From positions 160,774-224,773 of the forward strand of contig NZ_LUKF01000001.1 in the NCBI RefSeq assembly GCF_001592755.1: 64,000 nt of DNA, given 5' to 3'. The notes beneath the pieces were generated by a model. It was not told the origin of the DNA. It did not search any database and saw nothing but the letters and a program-made list of their open reading frames with translations. A program made the position numbers and the translations under genes. This document shows positions 60,502-64,000 of this stretch, piece by piece (position 1 is the first letter of the stretch; each line of letters opens with the position of its first letter). The stretch is from Bdellovibrio bacteriovorus (GTDB lineage Bacteria; Bdellovibrionota; Bdellovibrionia; Bdellovibrionales; Bdellovibrionaceae).

Positions 60502-61920
60502 TTACCAACAAGGTGCTGTCGGTTGAGACTTCGCTGTCACTTCTTTTAAAGAACTCACAAGCTTATCATCTGAAGCGACCAGAATAATATCTTGAGCTTT
60601 ATCTTTTCCTTCAGCCAAAGCACCTTCGCAAGTCGCTTTTCCATCAACGACCGTCACTTTTTTAATTACGCCCGGGATAGATAGAACTCCCGAAATGCCG
60701 AAGTTAGTTTTTCCTTCTGTTTCAGACTTCTTTAACACGAGATAGTTCAAACGATACTTCGTGCCTACCTCAGGCTTTTCTAAACCTTTGGACATCAGAG
60801 GCAGAAGCTGCAATTTTTCGTTTTTTGAGTCCATCACTTCTACGATATCCTGGCCGTTAAGCTCATAGAAAACTTCCGTCAACAAAGCGGACTCTGCTTC
60901 AGCTTCTTTTGCCGCCAAAGAAATCAAACGATACCCGGCGTGGCCTGGAACTTTAAATAGATCCGATCTTTCAACACTGACCTGACATTTGGAATTGCCA
61001 TCAAGGCGCAACGAAAAACACGTCGTCTCTTTACCATGAAGTTGCACGACTTCTTTGAAAAGACTTTCAGTCTGGGCGTCCGTCATTTTTAGGGGATTGC
61101 TGACCTCGGAAGCTTTACCTAATTTAAAAGAGAACAAACGCATATCAAAACCTGCATCTGTCAATTCCTTCAAAAGATCCGCTTCCGTCAATTGCGTCCC
61201 TTTTTGCATCACTAGAGCAAGGACACGGTCGACACGATTTTCATCCGCACGTTCAATCTTTCTATTCACCGATGGTACTGTCTTCGTTACTTTTGTTTTT
61301 GATTTAGAAGCTTCCACCCGAGCGGCCGCCGCTTGTTCAGGTGTCGGCGTTTCGGCAATAGCTTGGCATTCTGTACTTGTCAGACTTTGTTTTGCCAGTG
61401 TGCAAAGCTCCTGTCCTGAAAGACTGCGAAGAGAATAAAGACTTATCAGATATTGTCTTAAAATAAGTTTTGCCTGCTCTTCCGACGCAACTGTAGCGAA
61501 GGCTTTATCATCGACAAAAACTTCAAATTGAGTTTGACGAACGACGGCTTGTTGATGGCGAACTTCATACTCTTCAGCGATGAAGCCCGTAATCATTTTT
61601 ATGTCAGCACCACCGAAGATCCAATTTTTCAATGAGAACAAACCACTCCAAGGAACTTGCCCGGATTTTTCTAAAGCTTTAAAAATTTCAGAAAGATGAG
61701 CGTTGTAGGCTGTTAAAGTGCGGGGATCTTTGATGTTCTTAGAGTATTTTTTAGCTACTTCCGCTTTACTGGAAACAGATTCAGTGACGGGGGCACCAGT
61801 CCCTTTTCCGGCGGCACGCACAGAGGCCTTGCGGCTAGTTTCTTGACAGGCTGACAAAACAAGGGAGGCCGAAACCATCAACGCGGTCGTTAAATGCCAG
61901 TATTTTCGAGTAGAGTCCAT
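60502..61920 (-). CDS. large lipoprotein of unknown function
   Basis: The protein is 472 residues from the ATG at 61920, five bases after GAGGTG; an upstream start at 61950 is inside the kinase gene end and less likely. Lipobox LSAC is in SASLVLSACQETSRK. A helical region is followed by a Lys/Thr/Val-rich linker at about residues 210-225 (VEASKSKTKVTKTVPSVN) and a beta-rich C-terminal half. The Cys residues include FSLRLDGNSKCQVSVE and GKATCEGALAEG. No family is recognised. It lies ten bases after the histidine kinase gene and is probably cotranscribed, so a link to signalling or envelope sensing is possible. Confidence 0.75.
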   Translation of the reverse strand: MDSTRKYWHLTTALMVSASLVLSACQETSRKASVRAAGKGTGAPVTESVSSKAEVAKKYSKNIKDPRTLTAYNAHLSEIFKALEKSGQVPWSGLFSLKNWIFGGADIKMITGFIAEEYEVRHQQAVVRQTQFEVFVDDKAFATVASEEQAKLILRQYLISLYSLRSLSGQELCTLAKQSLTSTECQAIAETPTPEQAAAARVEASKSKTKVTKTVPSVNRKIERADENRVDRVLALVMQKGTQLTEADLLKELTDAGFDMRLFSFKLGKASEVSNPLKMTDAQTESLFKEVVQLHGKETTCFSLRLDGNSKCQVSVERSDLFKVPGHAGYRLISLAAKEAEAESALLTEVFYELNGQDIVEVMDSKNEKLQLLPLMSKGLEKPEVGTKYRLNYLVLKKSETEGKTNFGISGVLSIPGVIKKVTVVDGKATCEGALAEGKDKAQDIILVASDDKLVSSLKEVTAKSQPTAPCW

Positions 61921-61930
61921 AGCTACACCT

Positions 61931-64000
61931 CTAAAGACTTCTATTTTCAAAAGAAGTGCCCGGTCTCATTTTGAGATCCGCTACTTTAATTAGCTCCTGA
62001 CGAAGGGCCTCTTTAGAAACGGGCTTCTGCAAATAACCATCAAAGCCTTCGGCAAGACAGCGCTCTTGATCCCCTTTCATTGCATGCGCCGTCACCGCAG
62101 CAATGCGCCCCTGGTAATGGCGTTTTTTTAGTTCACGAACGGCTTCAAATCCGTCCATCACAGGCATTTGCACGTCCATCAAGATCAGATCATACGTTTT
62201 CTTTGAAGCTTTCTTTACAGCTTCGACGCCGTTTTCAGCGGTTTCAATTCGCGATCGTGGAATTCCAAATTTATAAAGATAGTGACAAAACAACTCGCGA
62301 TTATCCACAGCATCGTCCACCACCAACACAGAATTGATCGATCGAAAGTCATGCATTTGCTGAGCCCGCGAATTTTCGGGACTGACATCCTTACTCGAAA
62401 CAACGTCACAGGCCACGGTGACTAAGAAAACACTGCCACTTCCGGCGATACTCTTATCTAAAATTACATCACCACCCAAGAGCCTTGCTAGTTTTCGCGA
62501 TAAGAAGAGCCCAAGTCCCGTTCCTCCGAATCTTCGTGTGGTCGAACTGTCAGCTTGGACAAAAGGTTGGAAGAGCAAGTTTTTTTGTTCATCAGAAATT
62601 CCGATGCCCGTATCAATCACTCGAAATTCAAGAACACAGTGATTTTGATCGTTGGGGTCCGGGCGCTTGTGCACATGCAGTTCAACAGATCCTTGATCGG
62701 TGAATTTAATCGCATTACCAATAATATTTATAAGAATCTGTCGAAGCCGAGTGGGGTCCGTGCGAATGTAATCCGGAAGCTCATCATAGAGGATCTTTAA
62801 TGACACCCCTTTTTCTTCCGCGCGCAAAGTAAGAAGGTGCTCGACATCCAAAAGAATTTCTTTCAACGAAACCGCCAGCTTTTCGATCTCGATTTTTTGA
62901 GACTCCACTTTTGAAATGTCCAAAATCTCATCGACGATCCGCAAAAGTTGCTGGCCATTGCGATAAATTGTTTCGACCGAGTCCTTGAGCTCTGATGTCA
63001 GGCCGTCGGCATCCTGCAGAATTTCTGCAAAACCCAACATCGCTCCTAAAGGAGTGCGAATTTCGTGGCTGACGTTGGCTAGAAATGCGGACTTCGCCTT
63101 ACTCGCCTCCTGAGCTTTGTCATAAAGCCTTGAGTTTTCTATCGCCAAGCCAAGGCGCGAAGAGATTTCCTCAAGCAATGGCAAGTCTGCTTCAGTGTAG
63201 CGCGGACTTTGAGGTTTATTTAAGAAGGTAATAAAACCGATAGGTTTTTCATCACGTATTTTAATAGGGGTAAAGGCTATCGAACCTACTGCGACAGCCT
63301 TTTCGCTTTCACGCGCACCGGTACCATAAGCTTCTTCGACGTGAAAATCTAAGTTTTCACCTAGGATGATGTTAGCCTTACCGGTCTTTAGAACTTTTCC
63401 TGGACCGGTATTTGAATCCCACCTTAAAGGATGACGTTGTCGCCATTGCAGCGCCATACTTTCTTCTATCGGATCTTGGGCCGCACCTTCTGTCAGATTA
63501 ATTTCAAGTCTTTGCTCATCCAAAAGATCGACAATGCAAAGGTCTGCTTTGAACGAAACGACTTTACGACAGAAGGCTTTAATAATTTTATCAAGTTCAA
63601 AGGACTGAGTGATCAAACTAATATCCGACAGAAAACTCATTTCTCTAGCGTGATTTTCAGCTTGGGTTCTAGCGAACTCTGCCTGGAAAAGCGCCATTTT
63701 CTGCTTTTCGAGTTCCTTTTCTTCAGTGATATCTTCGGAAACCCCCAGAAGATACTGGGGCTCTTGGGAATCGCCTAGAACAGGAATTTTTTTTGTGTGC
63801 AAATATCGAACACCGTTCCGCGTGTCGATCACTTCTTCAGGAATGTCGACGACATTTTTCTGATTCAAAACAGCGCGGTCTTTGGAGGTAAAAAAATCAG
63901 CTTGTTCTTTCGGAAAAAAATCGTAGTCATTCTTACCAATAAGTTCATGTCTGGGAACTCCCAATAATTCTTCACCGGCACGATTGAACCGAACAAAGCG
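61931..64000 (-). CDS. hybrid sensor histidine kinase with PAS, GAF and receiver domains (5' end beyond window)
   Basis: About 689 residues are visible, and the frame stays open to the right edge, so the true start lies outside. Domains in order: PAS (FNRAGEELLG, NDYDFFPKEQ), GAF (about residues 120-285), HisKA with H-box FLANVSHEIRTPLGAML, an HATPase (RQILINIIGNAIKFTD, DTGIGISDEQKNL, FGGTGLGLFLSRKLA) and a C-terminal receiver (VLVVDDAVDN, phospho-Asp in LILMDVQMPVMDG, ending YLQKPVSK). It is a cytoplasmic or membrane-linked sensor; no membrane segment lies in the visible part. A large lipoprotein gene follows after ten bases. Confidence 0.93.
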   Translation of the reverse strand, partial: RFVRFNRAGEELLGVPRHELIGKNDYDFFPKEQADFFTSKDRAVLNQKNVVDIPEEVIDTRNGVRYLHTKKIPVLGDSQEPQYLLGVSEDITEEKELEKQKMALFQAEFARTQAENHAREMSFLSDISLITQSFELDKIIKAFCRKVVSFKADLCIVDLLDEQRLEINLTEGAAQDPIEESMALQWRQRHPLRWDSNTGPGKVLKTGKANIILGENLDFHVEEAYGTGARESEKAVAVGSIAFTPIKIRDEKPIGFITFLNKPQSPRYTEADLPLLEEISSRLGLAIENSRLYDKAQEASKAKSAFLANVSHEIRTPLGAMLGFAEILQDADGLTSELKDSVETIYRNGQQLLRIVDEILDISKVESQKIEIEKLAVSLKEILLDVEHLLTLRAEEKGVSLKILYDELPDYIRTDPTRLRQILINIIGNAIKFTDQGSVELHVHKRPDPNDQNHCVLEFRVIDTGIGISDEQKNLLFQPFVQADSSTTRRFGGTGLGLFLSRKLARLLGGDVILDKSIAGSGSVFLVTVACDVVSSKDVSPENSRAQQMHDFRSINSVLVVDDAVDNRELFCHYLYKFGIPRSRIETAENGVEAVKKASKKTYDLILMDVQMPVMDGFEAVRELKKRHYQGRIAAVTAHAMKGDQERCLAEGFDGYLQKPVSKEALRQELIKVADLKMRPGTSFENRSL

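Noticed and set aside
1-64000. CRISPR arrays, tRNA/rRNA genes, prophage or transposase genes
   Set aside because: No regularly spaced repeats, cloverleaf-like segments or mobile-element proteins were seen on either strand.

Overview
This window comes from a Bdellovibrio-type predatory bacterium (Bdellovibrionota); the species cannot be fixed from sequence alone. The evidence is a compact, moderate-GC genome with a LexA operator of the TTAC-N3-GTAA type, many secreted or lipid-anchored proteins, a large set of peptidoglycan-active enzymes, and gene families typical of that group. About 70 protein genes are supported. No rRNA, tRNA, CRISPR array or insertion sequence was seen.

Layout. 1-5974 (minus strand): shikimate operon aroB, aroA, a fused aroK-aroD-aroE gene, aroC, then menB (cut by the left edge), preceded by two small secreted proteins. 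6058-9193: DUF72 protein, ung, an HPF-like protein, an aldo/keto reductase. 9385-13463: secreted M14 peptidase, CE4 deacetylase and small secreted proteins. 13654-17547: lexA with its operator, free-methionine-sulfoxide reductase, two large ferritin-like proteins, a DksA/TraR-like protein. 17979-26255: TetR regulator, PBP transpeptidase, FxsA, exonuclease III, peroxiredoxin with an ATP-grasp-like protein, and a divergent SelO-like protein. 26248-27662 looks accessory: a small beta-rich protein, an Lrp regulator with aberrant codon use, an unlisted 33-residue membrane protein and a long inverted-repeat element. 27663-31982: lipoprotein L,D-transpeptidase, esterase, S41 protease, hldD. 31992-38985: aromatic amino acid hydroxylase, TrmJ-like methylase, coiled-coil protein, tandem PspC protein, ribD, hppD, PIF1-like helicase. 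39015-47244: lipoproteins, M13 protease, rhodanese, HAD nucleotidase, Skp with an apparent ACG start, SDR enzyme, exported unknowns. 47400-52085: a pantothenate/CoA operon (DUF2520 protein, panB, panC, coaBC, coaX, panD). 52101-64000: metallo-hydrolase, lytic-transglycosylase-like protein, two ABC-F ATPases with envelope partners, a large lipoprotein and a hybrid histidine kinase cut by the right edge.

How it works together. Two complete cofactor/precursor routes dominate: chorismate synthesis feeding menaquinone (aro plus menB) and beta-alanine/pantoate to CoA precursors (pan/coa). Phenylalanine hydroxylase and 4-hydroxyphenylpyruvate dioxygenase form a Phe-to-Tyr-to-homogentisate route, fitting growth on prey protein. 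The M14 peptidase, CE4 deacetylase, L,D-transpeptidase, PBP and SLT-like protein fit remodelling of self or prey wall.

Most notable: (i) the order aroB-aroA-aroK/D/E equals the domain order of the fungal pentafunctional AROM protein, with all junctions overlapping and the last three domains already fused; (ii) a DUF2520 protein sits where ketopantoate reductase is missing in the pan operon; (iii) hairpins that bury start codons; (iv) a skp gene starting with ACG; (v) a roughly 210-bp inverted-repeat element; (vi) a GGTRCC-type motif abutting several stop codons.
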